In this document: positions 49,180 through 63,041 of the stretch, piece by piece | Layout: each line of letters starts with the position of its first letter | Numbering within the stretch: position 1 is the first letter of the stretch | Origin: Pampus argenteus | Lineage: Eukaryota > Chordata > Actinopteri > Scombriformes > Stromateidae | Length of the DNA: 64,000 nucleotides | Direction of reading: 5' to 3' | Assembly: GCA_036937835.1 (NCBI GenBank) | Contig: CM072880.1 | Coordinates: 13,708,501 to 13,772,500 of the forward strand | Made by a program: the position numbers and the translations under genes | Notes under the pieces: generated by a model | Told to the model about the DNA's origin: nothing | The model's input: the letters and a program-made list of their open reading frames with translations, nothing else | Databases searched by the model: none

Positions 49180-49540
49180 CATGACCCATATTAGAGTAAT
49201 GCCCTCCAACTGTAAAGAATAATTACAGTCTGAGGGCAGAGAGGAATGATGGCGCGCCATGTGCTACTGATATGAGTGTCGTTTTGCTTTACGAGCGCTG
49301 CTATCTAGCTCACTAAGATTAGTTAGGTCTGTAATCTATTGATCCCATGGGAATGTTTCTCCATAAGTCTCTCAATGGCTTCCTACTTAAACCCTCATCA
49401 AAGGCAGAGGCAATGCACCCGGCGAGCTGTTTATGTCAATACAGTTAATGTGATGCACTTCACGGCTCCCCTCTCAGATGCCAATGGTGGCACAAATTAA
49501 TATATAAATATATATCTGCCGCTAGAGACCCAAATAAAAA
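49180..49540. promoter_or_regulatory. Candidate conserved non-coding element
   Basis: A 360-base repeat-free block with retained CpGs: a palindromic ATGGCGCGCCAT at about 49249-49260, TTTACGAGCGCTGC and ACCCGGCGAGC. It also has TAATTA, GATTAGTTAG and TAATCTATTGAT cores. CpG retention in an otherwise CpG-poor desert suggests constraint or hypomethylation. Confidence 0.35.
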
Positions 49541-50212
49541 TGAAATAAATAGAAAATAAATTCTTTCCTCCAAGAATGATAACTGGAAGTGTTCTGGGAC
49601 AAAATCAGGAAAATGTAAGACAAATCCCAGTGCTGAGCTTCAATTCGCTTGCTGTCATTTCATGATCCCCTCCCTCCCTTCCTTCTTCTATCCCCTATAA
49701 ACACATTACCATTTCACCATTCAGACTGCCTCATCTTTGTTGCCTGTCGTCTCCGTGTCTTTCATTAATGGTATGGATAACCTGTCATGGCATTGTGCAT
49801 GTGTGATCCTAACTGACAGTAAAAAGGATAAATGCCATGAATAAGCACTCCACTGAGCGTCAGCTGTGACCTTTGCCACAAGAAGCTCGCAGCAGTAGAT
49901 GCTTGGTACACATCAGTAAATGCAAACCTTCATCAAACACACACAGTGTGTTTGTTAAAATGAGACATGATGTCATTTTCATGAAGGGAAGAAATGTGAT
50001 ACTTGCTCTCTAACTGTTGATGCCATACTGTATTACATTGATAAATTGGCTCCTTTGGTAGGAAAGCTGTGATAGGCAGATTGGAGTTTTGGCTATGCTA
50101 ATGCTAGCTATCTGGTTGAAACAAAACAAAAAGGAACACAAGATGTTTTTCAAATGTTGACTATGACATTCATTATGTTAGAAATCCAGCATTTTAGCTA
50201 ACTGAATTATTT

Positions 50213-50213
50213 A

Positions 50214-50254
<41 letters not shown>
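50213..50254. repeat. (GT)n(AT)n compound microsatellite
   Basis: GT units switching to AT units. Confidence 0.95.
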
Positions 50255-53200
50255 GCTGTATATTTAAAGGTGTGCTAGTTAACCCAGATAATTTAGTGGT
50301 AAGAATGTTTCTTCTTGTGAGCAGTATGGAGACTAGACTTATCTACACTTGATGCATTCTAGCCATGTGTTTCAGTCACAGTAGTTAAACATATTAAACT
50401 AATGCAGCTGTCTATAGTGACCATCTACAGGCTTGAACTTTAATAGCACTTGAGCATGCACGTGTTTCTCTTTAAGCCCACGTACACATTTCTTTATACT
50501 GACTTCACCTTTTCAAAACTTTTTCACAGTTCTCTTTACCAACATGTAGCTCAGCATATCAGTAAATCTCACATTCAGAATGAGGTAATGTAACTAAAAC
50601 ACTTCATCCTTACATACAGGATCAACTCTTCTACAGTTTGTCTTCCAACAAGAAACTTTGTCATGATGACTAAATGACCTGAAAAACACAAAAAACCAGT
50701 AAGATTACAATATGCATCACTACAGACAGCTTTTATCTATTTGTACCTTTTACTTTTTTGTCTTTATGTCCTTTCTTGCAAGTCTGTATTTCAGTGTTTT
50801 AATCTTTTAAGATTTATAGTAGATGTAGCAGACTGTAGTCTAATTTCCTGTATTTTTTAATGTATCTTTAAAGTAGTATGTCAATGTGAAAAATAGGCTA
50901 TAAATACACAGAGCTTTGGTGTTGATTGAGTTTAAGTTAGACACTGAAGTAGTAGTCACTGAATACATTTTGTGTGAATAAGTGAAATGTTAAATCCACT
51001 GTGAGTGCTGTTGTGCTAACTATGTAAAGAAAACATGAACTCAGTATTGAGAAATGCATGAAATAAAAAATAAAAAAAAAAAGCTCTAATGGAACATAAT
51101 GAAATATAAAATCAATGCCAAAAACACACAAGGAGAAGTGAACTAAGAACTTGCTGTGCTAAAACAAGTTAATATTATATCATAGGAGAGAAGTTGGGAG
51201 ATTCACTTCCTTACAGTCAGTGTCCGGTGGCCTCTGAATTAAGGAAGTTACATATTGGTAGTTCTGATAGTTCTGTGGTTCTCTCACTTATGATTTACCA
51301 CAACATTTAGATTGTTGCTGCATCCTGAGCAGCTCCACAGTACCTGAACTTTCTTCTTCTTTGTGTCCCTGCATGTAACTCCATCAGATCAGAGAAGAAA
51401 TATGAAAAAAAAAAAAGGATTTGGCTGCAAGGTAGTGGTCAGAATTAAGGTTATGAGTCGGAATGAGTACCAGAAGGAGGAAGGAGGGAAATATGATGCA
51501 TATTGGAAAATCCCAGTTCATTGTAGTTTATTGTACCATACAGTACCAATCTGTGGTGAGCTAAGCCTCAATGGAAGCAGGGGGCTTACTGCTGCCTGGT
51601 GAAAAAAATCTACTTAAAGCCACTGAACCATGAGTCACAGCGTGTCCCACAGTTGAAAGCAATAACAGACTGAGGTCAAAGGGCCTGACAGATATCACGT
51701 TGTAGCTGACAGTAACTGAATATATATAGAAAAATAAATATAACTAATACAAATCCTTTTCCTTCATAAAGTACATCTTAAAAGGTAGATAAATATAGGA
51801 TATATAATACATTGGTAAGTGGTGTTTTTTTTTTCTTTCTCCTTTTTCGGTGATGAACTTCTGAAAAAAATCCTCACACCACAGTGTCACATGTAACACT
51901 ATTTCTGTTCATCTTGTCCTGTTGACAGAGGAGATAAGGGGAGAGTCTGAACCTTGTAAATTACCTGAGTTGCCTGATTCAGGTGTGAAGGTTTGGACAA
52001 TTTCAGATGTTTGGTCAAGTGGAAAATGTAAGGTTACACAAACCCTGGTGATTACGGTTGTGCCTCCTCTCCTTTACCAGTGTGTTTACTCCGTGTGAGC
52101 CTCTTTCAACGTCTGAGGTTCCAAAATCTATGTAAGAGATAATATGTGATATTGTTTACTGATCCGTATAGGAGCATTCCTTCTCTGGCTACCCCTGTTC
52201 ACCGATTGGTCTAAAATATACATATAATAGTGTCCTATCAGCTGGCAGATAAAATGCTTGCCAATATCCAGAATTTAAACCAGGTAGTTGAGTTTAGCCA
52301 CCCTCCCTGCACTGGCATTCCTCTTTGTACATTTGGTAAAAATGTAAATACAAAAATAGAAATGTTTTTGTTTTTGCTCCTCTTTTGTCCGGCCATTATT
52401 CCTGTGCGTTTATGCTAATCATGAAATTCTTTCTTTTATGATGTACTCCTCTGATGTGATGAAAGAACGTAATCACAACCAATTTGATACTGTAGAAAAG
52501 TACATATTCCATCGCCGCCTCGTTCAAATTGAAGCCATACCAATCACAGTCCTGTTAATGCATAAAACAATGGCCGTCCTGGTCTTATCAGAAGTGATAC
52601 ATGACTAGAATTAGAATGCTGCTATTAGATTACCTCTGGAACCACATTATCAACACTAACTCAAAATTATATCAACTGCGTTTTAGGGGTTTTGACTGAA
52701 CACTATTATCCGTCGTTCCAATTGAGCGGATGTGATTTTATTTGGTTAAATTTAGTTTGAACCTGCACTACAGATATTGTTAAACTCATGCTGCTAAAGC
52801 TGTGTTATAGGGAAAACACATAAAATATGTTCAATGTCAAGTCAAAGGTAAATAATGAACATAATTCTCTATAGACGCCGCTGACCTACATCGTAATCTC
52901 AGTGCAAACACAGTAATGATTACATTGTGATAAGCATCCTCGTGGACAAATTAGACAGTGTTGTTATTTTAGCGGATAGGAGTTTACGGCTCATTTATCA
53001 GCATGTTTGGTGTCTGTAGGTTATCTCGGACAAAGAAAATGGCTCAATGGAGCCAGAAAACGATATCATTAATTGGGTTTGTTGTTCTTGGGAGTTTGAT
53101 AAAGAGTGAAGGCTCAAGTTTTGCTTGCATTCTGAGGCTTCACTATTGATTTTATGCTCATTGTTTGTTTGTTTGTTTGTTTTTTTTGTGTAAATTTGCT

Positions 53201-53460
53201 TCAGGAGCAGATTTTTGTTTTCATTTTGTGGCTACAGAGAGGAAGCGTCTGGAAGCTATCCTGTAATTAATCCGGCTAATCAATGGTTGATGCCTTGGGC
53301 GAGTCAGCTCTTTCCCAATCACCTGTTGTCTTACAGGAGGTGGTCATTCACTCTCTGTGTTTGTAAGTGTAGGCGTGTAATTGCAGCCATGACAAGAAAG
53401 GAGTGCATAAGTTTGTTTGATTTTGTGGGTATGACAGAAGACATGGGCATGTTTGTGCTT

Positions 53461-53505
53461 GCGTGTGTGTGTGTGTGTGTGTGTGTGTGCCTGTGTGTCT
53501 GTGTA
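53461..53505. repeat. (GT)n microsatellite
   Basis: About 14 GT units then an interrupted tail. Confidence 0.95.
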
Positions 53506-56500
53506 CAGACATATTGAGATAAGAGGAGCGGGGAGTGGGAAACTCATTTTCTAAAATTCACACACTTTGATACATATTCCTGTTGAGGACAGAAGATGAA
53601 GGTATTTCTGAGCTCTGTGATGAAAGTTGCCATGTATCAAAGCCGTTACTATGGTGACACCCCATTACTTTTGCTTTGAATAAATGAGTCGGGATAAATT
53701 AGAAATCCAATTTGTATTGTTTGCTCAGAATAGATTACAAATGTATCAGCCAGCTGATGCTAATTTGGTTGGCAGCCTGTGTTGTTCTGATGAGAAAGAG
53801 AGGAGTGAGGGGGCGGTATTGGTAATATGTGTTTGTCATCACCTTTATTTACCTTGCAGCCACTCCACAGGCTGCAGCCACATGGCTTATGATAATCAGC
53901 GTCCATATCGGGGCTCTCTCCCACCCTGAGTCATTCCTACATCGCGTGTGATCCAGAGCTCCCCTTTATTCACTTCACTTTCAGTCTGCACTTCCAAATC
54001 TGATACGAGTTAGATCATTTAAATTAGCATATAGCCCAAAGGTGAAAGTTTTCTTTCTTTTCTTTGCCTGTTCTTATTTTTTTTTCCAGTTCCACAGAGA
54101 CGCTGCGTGGGGAGGAGGTGTTGTGAATGTACTGTTTGTAATGTTAATTTTATATCCCTGTGGAATCTGATACAGCAGTTTGATTGTTATTCCTCTCTAC
54201 ATCAAGGATTCACAGCAAGTGCAGTGATGTAGAGAGAAAACTCATTGTATCTTGCATGATTTTCAGGGCAGAACATGTTGACTACCTATCTCCAGCACTC
54301 ACATGACAGTATAGTAACACATGGCCAGCTAGTTTTGTGCACAGAAAGCAATTTAAACGAGGAATTCAATTAACAGGGCATCTCTCATAATTGGCTACAG
54401 TGCAACCTCATTTCCCCCCAACCAAACATTCCTACTTTCAGTGTTCTGCTGGTTAAAAGAAAGCTAGTCTTTAGAGAGGAGGCTTTAATGGAGAGGGACA
54501 ACACCTCCATCTCAGAAAGCTGTGTGTGGGCCGAGATCTCAGAGGGGAGATAAACAAACGCAGGGTTGGTAATTGGACTTCCCCAGAATTCCCACACAAT
54601 GAGCAGCGACGCTCGTCATGGGATCAGAGCATTCACAGGTAGCTGTGTTTTTTTTCTTTTAGACTGCGGATCAGTTGTGGTCTTTACCAAATACACTAAA
54701 CTTACTAAAATTACAAAACATTTATTATTTTGCGTAAACATTTCAGTTAATCCCATTATTTGCCCTCTTTCCCAGATTGCGATGAGAAAATCGATATCAG
54801 TGGCTGGTGATATTGTTATTGTCAACGAAAACCATGAAGTGCTCAAAACCAACACCACATTGACTAATAAGTAGCCTCTTGTCTGAGCAGCCAAAGCCTG
54901 ATATTTCTTATTTTTCTGTGCTATAGATCTCCACTGTTGTCCAAATGAAATTACATTAATATTACACGTGTGTTTTACTGGTGTTATTGAATGATGAATG
55001 GATCACTTGTGTGCCTAAGTATTATGACTTAAGGTTATTTTTCTCTGTATCACAACTCGTGCTACTAGTCCTCTTTGCCTTTGTAGACCAAAGTTTCTAT
55101 ACACTGAGCACTTGCAAGATTTCTTCTTCACGTTTTCACTGCAGATATACATCTACAAAGTACAGCAAGGAAATTACTTGGGTAAAAGATTCTTGTATGG
55201 TGTTCATCAAAATACAGAACCAACCTTCACAGCCAGCCATGAGCAATTGCCGTTTGTTTGGTGTTTTTTTCTGTTGTTGTTCTTTTCACTTTTTTTTGAA
55301 GCTGTAAATCCTCTGTCGACCACAAAAGCTGATCCCAAAATTGCATGGTTTCAAATCACTCTGACTGGAGAGAAAACTCTACCGCCACATTATCCTGTGG
55401 CCAAAACGCCTTCGTGCGCTAAGCAACAGCTCTTCTCTCAGTGCCGGCTGCTTGGTGGGGCAGGAAAACCAGTGAGGAGATGTTAGGACCTGCTATCAGA
55501 GCAACTTGTGCCTTGCGGCCTGCTGTCTGGTCACATAAAAGCACCAGTGAAGCTGTGGATGAGCCTCTGGATAGGCTTTTCTTTCTCTCTCTCTCTCTTG
55601 ATAGTCTCTAGGTCTGTCGCCCTCTCATTTTCTCTGATTCTCTGCTTTTGCTTTTGTATCCCTCTCCATTTTTTCTCAGTCTCTCTGACCTGGTTAGTCT
55701 TTCTACTGCGGAGATTTGAAATTTTCATATCAAGCGGTGCAACCAGCGTTGACAATAATGTCTAGAATGGTTATTTTTAGATGAGGCATGACTTGCCACA
55801 TGAATTGGCAAACGAGTTTAGCCGGGATCAATTTAGGACTAGGAATTGCACACTAATTGGAAATTACGAAACCCAGTACAAGTGCTGGCTCCAAAAGCCT
55901 GTTGGAGCATGTGTCGCTCTGCTCAAGTGGGATTTCGTAAGCATCGCAGGGTTTTTAATTTTTAATTCTATACGAGAGGCACAGCCAGGCACTCCCACAG
56001 CGGATTGGATGTAAGTCTGAACCACATATGAAAACAATTCAGAATGTGCCACACATTGGCACATACAGAAAGTTCTGAGAATGTATTGTAAATGTAATGT
56101 TTTTGTATACTAATGATATTTCCAGAATATTTCTTGAATACTTCCAGTTTGTCTTGAGTCTGCTATGGTTTTCTTTAGTTGGGCTGTATAAACCAAGATC
56201 TCAATACACCTTGACAAATATAAAATGTCCATTTAAGAGCAGCTGTACAAATGACAAAATGAATTGTGGGTCAAAACTAAAAACAGTTGGTAGTGGAGAC
56301 GTTACTAAGAAAACATACAGTATTGCGACAGCATGTCATGTTTCCTCTTACTGCGGCTCAGGTATAGATTTACAAACGTTGGCTGGCCTTGCTGCATGAC
56401 TCGGCTTTAAATTCAAGTCCTGGCTGTCTGTTAGCTATTTAGCTATTTCTGTGAGAAAGAGTATATCTATATTTTAAGGGAATCCCCAACCACACACTCT

Positions 56501-56729
56501 GGTCAATGTAATTAAATTACAGGGAGATACAACGCTTGTGTGAAATCACCACTCTCGTGATCCTAGTTGTGTGGCAAGTACTTGCATTTCAAAACAATCT
56601 TAAAGTTTTCATGATTTATATGAGCGCTACTGTCGCCGTGCTCCTCTAACCGCATCACTCTGTTTTCCTCCCTCTCCCTAATGACATTTTTCTGAGGAGG
56701 AAAAAAAAAATGTCCACGTTAATCTCTGT

Positions 56730-56930
56730 GCCATATGGGTGGACTGATAGATGCTGCGATGCTAAGTGGCTCACTCAAGCCGGGCAGGCACAAAATAATT
56801 ATAATTTATGAGGCCAAACCTTCCGATTCATCACAGACCATGCCTTTTTCAGGCAGCCATGACACGTCATTATGGAGTATCGCCTTTCCCTCTCATTGGT
56901 TTCCTAATCCAATAGAGGAGTGGTTTTAGT
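56730..56930. promoter_or_regulatory. Candidate conserved non-coding element
   Basis: Contains AAATAATTATAATTTATG (overlapping homeodomain and CDX-like cores), GACACGTCATTATGG and CTCATTGGTTTCC (a CCAAT/CATTGG core) in repeat-free sequence. Confidence 0.3.
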
Positions 56931-58285
56931 CAAACCTACCTTGACACATGCTATTGTCTTTGGCGATGCTGTGTAGTAATGGCTTTGACCTGCCAAGAGC
57001 CGCCATTGGGATGTAGACTGCCGACCACTAATGAAGGTTTATGTGACACAGTGAAGACGTCAGTCAGACGCCATTAGGACATCCCTATGGCACCATTGAT
57101 ATGGTTTAGTAGAAGACAAGTTCCTGTGCTATTAAGGCGAAAGGATATGTGAGCAGGTATCATATGAACAAAGCTAATCATGTCATTACACTGTGCCTTT
57201 CAGGTGGTTTTTCTTTCTTTTTTTTGACTTTCAAGCCACAGGTTTCTCTAACACTGAATTAGTTCCCATTTTTCACACTGCTTCATTTGAAAAGAAGATT
57301 CCAAGTCAATTTGGAGATAAATCAGTTCCAATTTAAAAGAAGTAACCCTTTGCTCAGAAGCCATAAAACTAGAGGGACAATATTTCATCCCACAGTCTTC
57401 GTGTACCACAAAGTGTAACAATGGTCTTTTGCCTCGCAACAACAACAAATTTGTTGAAATACATTAAGATAAAAAGGATTCTAATTATCTATGAAACTAT
57501 TTTTTTTGTTGCCAATTATACATAATTTTACAGCAATAAAGGCATAGTATGCTATATTAGATTTTTTTTTCATATTTGTCCAACAAGACAACACTTAGGA
57601 TAAATATGAAGTGTCTGTGGTCATTTCCTCATTTCCACTACCTGATTAGTGCAGGATGTAACAGAAATGCTGCATATGCTGTGCTGTAATTTGTTTTCTG
57701 GCTTCAGAATGACATGTTTGCTCCAAACCACAGCATGAGCCAGAAAGTTTAGGGAGGCCTGAAATCTGCAGCTGGAAAAGTATTTATTAAGCAATTGGTA
57801 TTGATCAACAATCCTATCAGACCCTGCTAATATACTCTCTTCTCGCTATTTTGTGTTCAAAGGACGTAAAAATCATACTTATTGGAACTTAGGTTTTCAA
57901 ACCCTGTGGGTATCCAAAATAATCATGTAAGATTTACCTCAATTACAGTATAGTATCTATTGTACAATCCTAGCTTCATTTAAAGCACTTTTATAAGCAC
58001 TCCAGCCAGGATTCCAAGTAAGCTGAATATAGCAGGACAAGCAGAGGGTGCGTCAACACTCTATATTCAAAAGTCACTGTAGCATGCCAGCAACTGTCAC
58101 GTACGAAGAGTGCAGGCGCTCTGAATTGTTGGAGGACAGACTCTGGCACTTGTTTGCCACTCTAACCAGCTTCTGTGCAGGTGCCCAGACAGAAATAGCA
58201 TCAGTTGACAGGATATGTATGTCATGTACCAACCTGCTAACCTCTTAAACCAGCAGGGTGATGCGAGAGGACTGGAACTCCACCT

Positions 58286-58307
58286 CTGTGTGACCTCCGT
58301 CACACAG
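58286..58307. repeat. Perfect 9-bp hairpin with CTCC loop
   Basis: CTGTGTGAC and GTCACACAG flank CTCC exactly. It lies in a 250-base segment of unique, GC-richer DNA. Confidence 0.7.
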
Positions 58308-59307
58308 TCAGTCATCCGGCCAAAAAAAATCTTAAGTTGGGAGAGGATGCAGTCTATTCACAGGGGGAGGTTTCACATATTTGATTTTTGCAAGTTTTAT
58401 TTGGACTCTTTTCCTTTCCTAGCATTGCACGTATGAGCTGCTGCGGTGCCTAAAAAAATTATATGAGGGCCAGACCAGTGACCCCAGTGGGCTGCAGATA
58501 GCACATGTGGCAGAGACAGGGTTCCAAAATTCATATGAATTTATTGTATGAACTCATATATTCATAGAATTTTTGAAACATTTTGTCCTTTGCAGGGTTC
58601 ACATTAGTTACAGTAGCTCAGGAGCATAAATATATCTGTCCTGCTGCCACAGAGTGCAAAGCGTTTTATCTTAACTCCCAATCCTTCTAATATATGGAAA
58701 ACTGGCAGCTAAGGCAATAAAAAAAATAAAAAAAGTAGCACTGGGACATGAGCATGAAAAAAAACACTGGATCTCAACCACTAGTGTGTGTCCAATTCTA
58801 GGTCCCCTTTGAGCTTGATTATGTGCAAAGCTCACTTTCATATTGAAATCAGACTTCATTTTAAGCGTGGGGGTTGCATGGGGTCCCGGGGCCTGTCACC
58901 GTGCGTTAGTAAAAAGGGCAATTGCATCAATTTGATTGAAGAGCTGTTTAGAATGCTGAAGGCTTCAGCAGTCAATGTGCAGGCTGGTTTTACGCATCAG
59001 TACGTCTTGTATTGCTTCTCTCCGCTGTGTTTTTAGCATTGATTACATGTTCCTCCCTAAACGTCAAAAAAAGGATGAACCCAGACATACGCGGCTGGGC
59101 CGTCCTCTATTTTGGCTTGGACTTGATGTGTTCAGGCTAATCTTCTTGAAGGACAGAAGGGTCAGTGGAGATGAACCGTGAATTGCCTCCACCCCATCCC
59201 ACAGCGCTGCATGAAATAGGGCCTCTCCTTTTGGCATGGCGGCTATTTTTCCATGTTAGGGAGCACCTGTCTCTATGGTGCGTTTATGAGGCACTGCACA
59301 GCTGTTT

Positions 59308-59329
59308 CACACACACACACACACACACG
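59308..59329. repeat. (CA)n microsatellite
   Basis: About 11 CA units. Confidence 0.93.
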
Positions 59330-60329
59330 TTTTCTATATGATTCATGCCTCCTGTCTCTCCGGCAGTGGTCCTCTCTCCTCTGTGTTACCAGCCTTGCTA
59401 CCTTAGCCTTTTAAATGGAATCAAACATTTTCTAACCTTTTCTTGACCAATAATCCCATATATAGACCTCGCGCTCTGTCTGTCTCCTTGTGCTGCCAGA
59501 TGGTATTCAACCAGCAGAAACTGAGTGAGAGTTATGTTCAAATGTAGGACAAGACAGGGGTGAGAGGTGGAAGTTAGGTTAGTGTAGTTTGACACCATCT
59601 GTGACTAGCAGGATAATTGTCTCCTTAGGTTGGTGACATTGTGATCCTTTTTAACATTAAGACTCTCATATTTTTATCCATGGAAGGACAGCGGAAATAT
59701 TAAAACTATTAAAGCAAAACACAGAGCTAGAGCGGTGACACCACAAAATCCCACTTTTTGACTGCTAAGAGGAGAAGAGTGCCGAGAAAGAAACACAAAG
59801 GACATGAGAAAAATGCTTAAGAGGTTGAAGAGAGCAATTGTTAGAAACGCCAGAGCGTTGTAATTCTTTCCCGACTCTGTTATCCAACCTATTGTGTCAT
59901 CCACATGCGCCTTTATAGAAAAAATAGCCATTAAAGCAAAATTGCCCAGAACACGCATTCAGAGTGGTGCATATTATTCTATAATTTTCACATTTCAGCT
60001 CTTGAATGATAAAAGGTCTACATGGAATTGTCGTGTTCACACTATGACAGGCTTTATATAGCTGTTAAAAAAAAGAACCATTTTCACTTTCTTATCGTTC
60101 TAATTGGCTACATTGTTACTAATAAAAATACAGGATTCCGTATATACAAAAAAGACAAAATGCACTTTGTCTCTACCTTTGAAAAATATGTGCCTGGCCC
60201 AGTTACAGAAGCTGTCCAGGCTGGGGCTGCACTATTGTGATCAGCAATAACTTACCTCTATCCCCTCCATCTCACCCCCAGCTCTCCTTCTGCTGTGTCC
60301 TCTCTCAGCTGTTTGAGGTTAATATAAAT

Positions 60330-60480
60330 GAGTTACCTTGGTAATGTGGCTCCTGTCCTGCTTCAGAACAGGCCCCGGCCAAATGAAGACTGATTGCGTT
60401 AATGAAAAGGCCACTCTCAACCCAGAAGTAACATTGGTTATGATCCAAACTCCTTTAATTCATGGTTGTTTCCATTGTAT
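60330..60480. promoter_or_regulatory. Candidate conserved non-coding element
   Basis: Repeat-free block with TTACCTTGGTAATGTGG, GATTGCGTTAATGAAAAGG and TTTAATTCATGG cores. Inference from motif density only. Confidence 0.25.
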
Positions 60481-62682
60481 CCTGTGCTCCTTGTTTACTT
60501 CCTCCATCTTTTCCTATCTACTTATATGTACCTTTTTCAGGGTTTCATTAATGGGCTTCTGTTGTTATGGCTGCATGGTTTGTCTCATCTCATCTTGGAA
60601 ATGGGCCTCATCTGAGATTTGATGAGACCATACTAACACAGATGTTTGGACAAAAAAAAATCAATAGAGCTTAGCTATTAGGAGGCAGAGGGATGATAGA
60701 TCATTCAATGCCTGAAATAGCATGAGTACATGCAATCAACTGTTGTGTATGATTAGCTGCACACTTTTCTCAAAATCATTATGTTTCTCTATGTTTATAC
60801 TTCAATAGCAGTGTTTAACTCTTAATTCTTATAAACATCCCTAAAAGACTAAAATATACCTTTTTAATTAGAAAATACCAAAGTATATCTACATTAATAT
60901 AATAATAGGTAAGACTTCTATGAAAAAAAATAAAATCTTCTTTTCATATTAGGCGTCTGTGTCTGAGCACAGGTCTTCTGTGACAGTTTACAATTGAGGC
61001 AAAAGGCCAAACCAGACAGTGTGTGACTCAACAGGTGCCTGCCTGATTCATAACCAGGCAACAGCATAGAGGGTCTGAAACCAGATACACAAAAAGAAAA
61101 AGCACAAAAAGCAACAGGAGCAAGAGAGACAGAGAGATCACAACAAGTGATGACTTCACTTTCTTATGAGAAGAGCAACTCCACAGACACCACTGGGTGG
61201 GTGAGATGTAGCCCGCTACAGTACTACAAGTTTAACAGACATGCTACTGTATCTCCTCTGAACAAACTGAACAGACCTTTTAATTTAGAATAGATGATGT
61301 TAATTATTATAACAGAATTACACTGGGATTGAATCAGGCCAGGGAGCCATCAAGGCACAGTGTTCAGAACCTTTTAAGACAGTGTTATGTGAAACATACT
61401 GTAAGTCATGAAGGAGTGAGCTGGAAAGTAAAATAATTGGCCTCATTCGAACCTTAATGTTAGTTTGTTACTTTTAGAACATGGAGAAATGAAGTGTCTG
61501 AATTACAAGTCATGCCATTTTAATTCTTTTGTAAATGGTCGAGTGTTTGGTTTACACTGAAAGCCCCCAAAACAGCATGTTGCATGTTGTTTGCTGTGTC
61601 TGGCTTGCATAAAAGTACTTATCTGTCTATTTGCTATAGATTTTAATTTTTAAGCTTCTGATTAAAATAATTGTTATTTATTAATTAAGGATATGGTTTC
61701 CAAAAGAATACAAAATAGGTAAAAAATCTTATGAAATTACCTGTTTAAAGTATTTTATGATCTGACACCTCTGTAAGCAAGATGATGTGTCAGAGCCTTT
61801 CCTTAATTGGTACAAATGATAAAAAACATTGTTTTCTGATCTGCAACTGCTATGATTTGGATGTATGTTTGGTTATGATTGATGTTTTTTTAAATTTAAT
61901 TTATTTATTTATATTTTGCTTAAGAACTACCTTGTAAAAAGGTTGAGCTTTAAAATCTACTTAGTTTAGGTAAGCAGAGCATCACGGTCGTGGTTTAAAT
62001 ATCAGTATGAGATGGGAAACAAACAGCGTCCTCCCCTGTGACAGTCACATGCTTTGTTGACCCAGGTCAGGACTGGTTCAAACCTACAGTACATCTAACT
62101 TCAGTAAACAATCAATTCTCCAGTTTGCCAGTGAAGACAGTCCCAGCTCACTACATTATAACCTGCCCTATAATCAAACCTATCTCATAAAAACCACCAA
62201 CGCAAATCTACAACAAGCTTTTGGAATTTTGATCTCAGCTTATATACCGTCATTGCTTTGAAATCAAACACAGTTTCTCTGCAACAGAGTGGACTCCTCA
62301 CAGTGATAGATCAGCAACTTCATGATGAACCTTTAAAGGAATGTAGCTGAAGAATTTCTCTCTACCTCTTCAAATAACTTAAATTGTAGTGTTACCAGTC
62401 AAGTGACGAGTTCTGTGCTTTCATCGGTCTGTTTTCTGCTAAATGGAAAATGCTAAATAGAAATTGTTCTTTAATCCGTCTGAAATGGATTAAATGCATT
62501 GATTGATATGTTGTTATGCCTGCTGCAAATACAGACACACACACACAGAAGTGATTTTTCTTAAGTCTCTTTCTTCTTCCACATAGCATTGTTTCCCTTT
62601 GTTCTGCTCCGTCTTTTCATATCCTGAGCGATCATGGCTCTTGGATATTCAATCACCTCCTAACATCCTACCCAACCCCCAG

Positions 62683-63041
62683 GCCCTTTGATCATATCGG
62701 GTAGAGCTAGTAACATCTCGCGAACATACTCGGTCATTAACATTTTCAATTCAGAGAGCCTGTCAGAGCCTATTAGACTTGTGTCAGAAGACCTGAGAGC
62801 ATCGGGGGGAAGGTACCTGGTGTCTGGTGTCAGACCTGTCAACTCAAACCAACCCCCCAATCCGCTTCAGTTCTTAATAAATGCAGACAACCTGGGCTTC
62901 AAGTACCCAAATCAATGGAGCATGGCAAGGTCAACATGGAGACAGCTACTTCCAGTTACAAACTGGAGGAAGTGGTTTATGAACGACTGGGCGAGGGGGT
63001 GGAGGAGGAGAGGGTGCAAACGGCTTCCACTTCACCTATAA
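62683..63041 (+). other. Exon-like open block of unknown identity
   Basis: A textbook acceptor precedes it: branch-point-like CTAAC at about 62660, a C-rich tract, and AG at 62681-62682. From the AG one frame stays open for about 119 codons to a stop at 63041, with residues such as FNSESLSEPIRLVSEDLRAS and INADNLGFKYPNQW. A second + frame stays open through MEHGKVNMETATSSYKLEE and VVYERLGEGVEEERVQT to a stop near 63073. A minus-strand frame (62660-62860) is also open. Retained CpGs (ATCTCGCGAAC) and even codon use look coding-like, but I recognise no family and donors (AAG|GTACCT at 62812) are mediocre. It could be an orphan or lncRNA exon, a gene relic, or constrained non-coding DNA. Confidence 0.3.

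Larger units (their letters stand above)
49035..62640. other. Intergenic DNA with several enhancer-like blocks, no gene recognised
   Basis: Longest gene-free stretch. Microsatellites lie at 50213, 53461 and 59308. Enhancer-like blocks are at 49180-49540, 56730-56930 and 60330-60480, plus about 55780-56010. A perfect 9-bp hairpin lies at 58286-58307. Open frames of 80-124 codons, for example in 54981-55486 and 58048-58248, have no recognisable domain. Confidence 0.65.

Noticed and set aside
54981..55486. Overlapping + frames of 108 and 124 codons
   Set aside because: Both pass through T-rich DNA with runs of F, L and C; no family resemblance.
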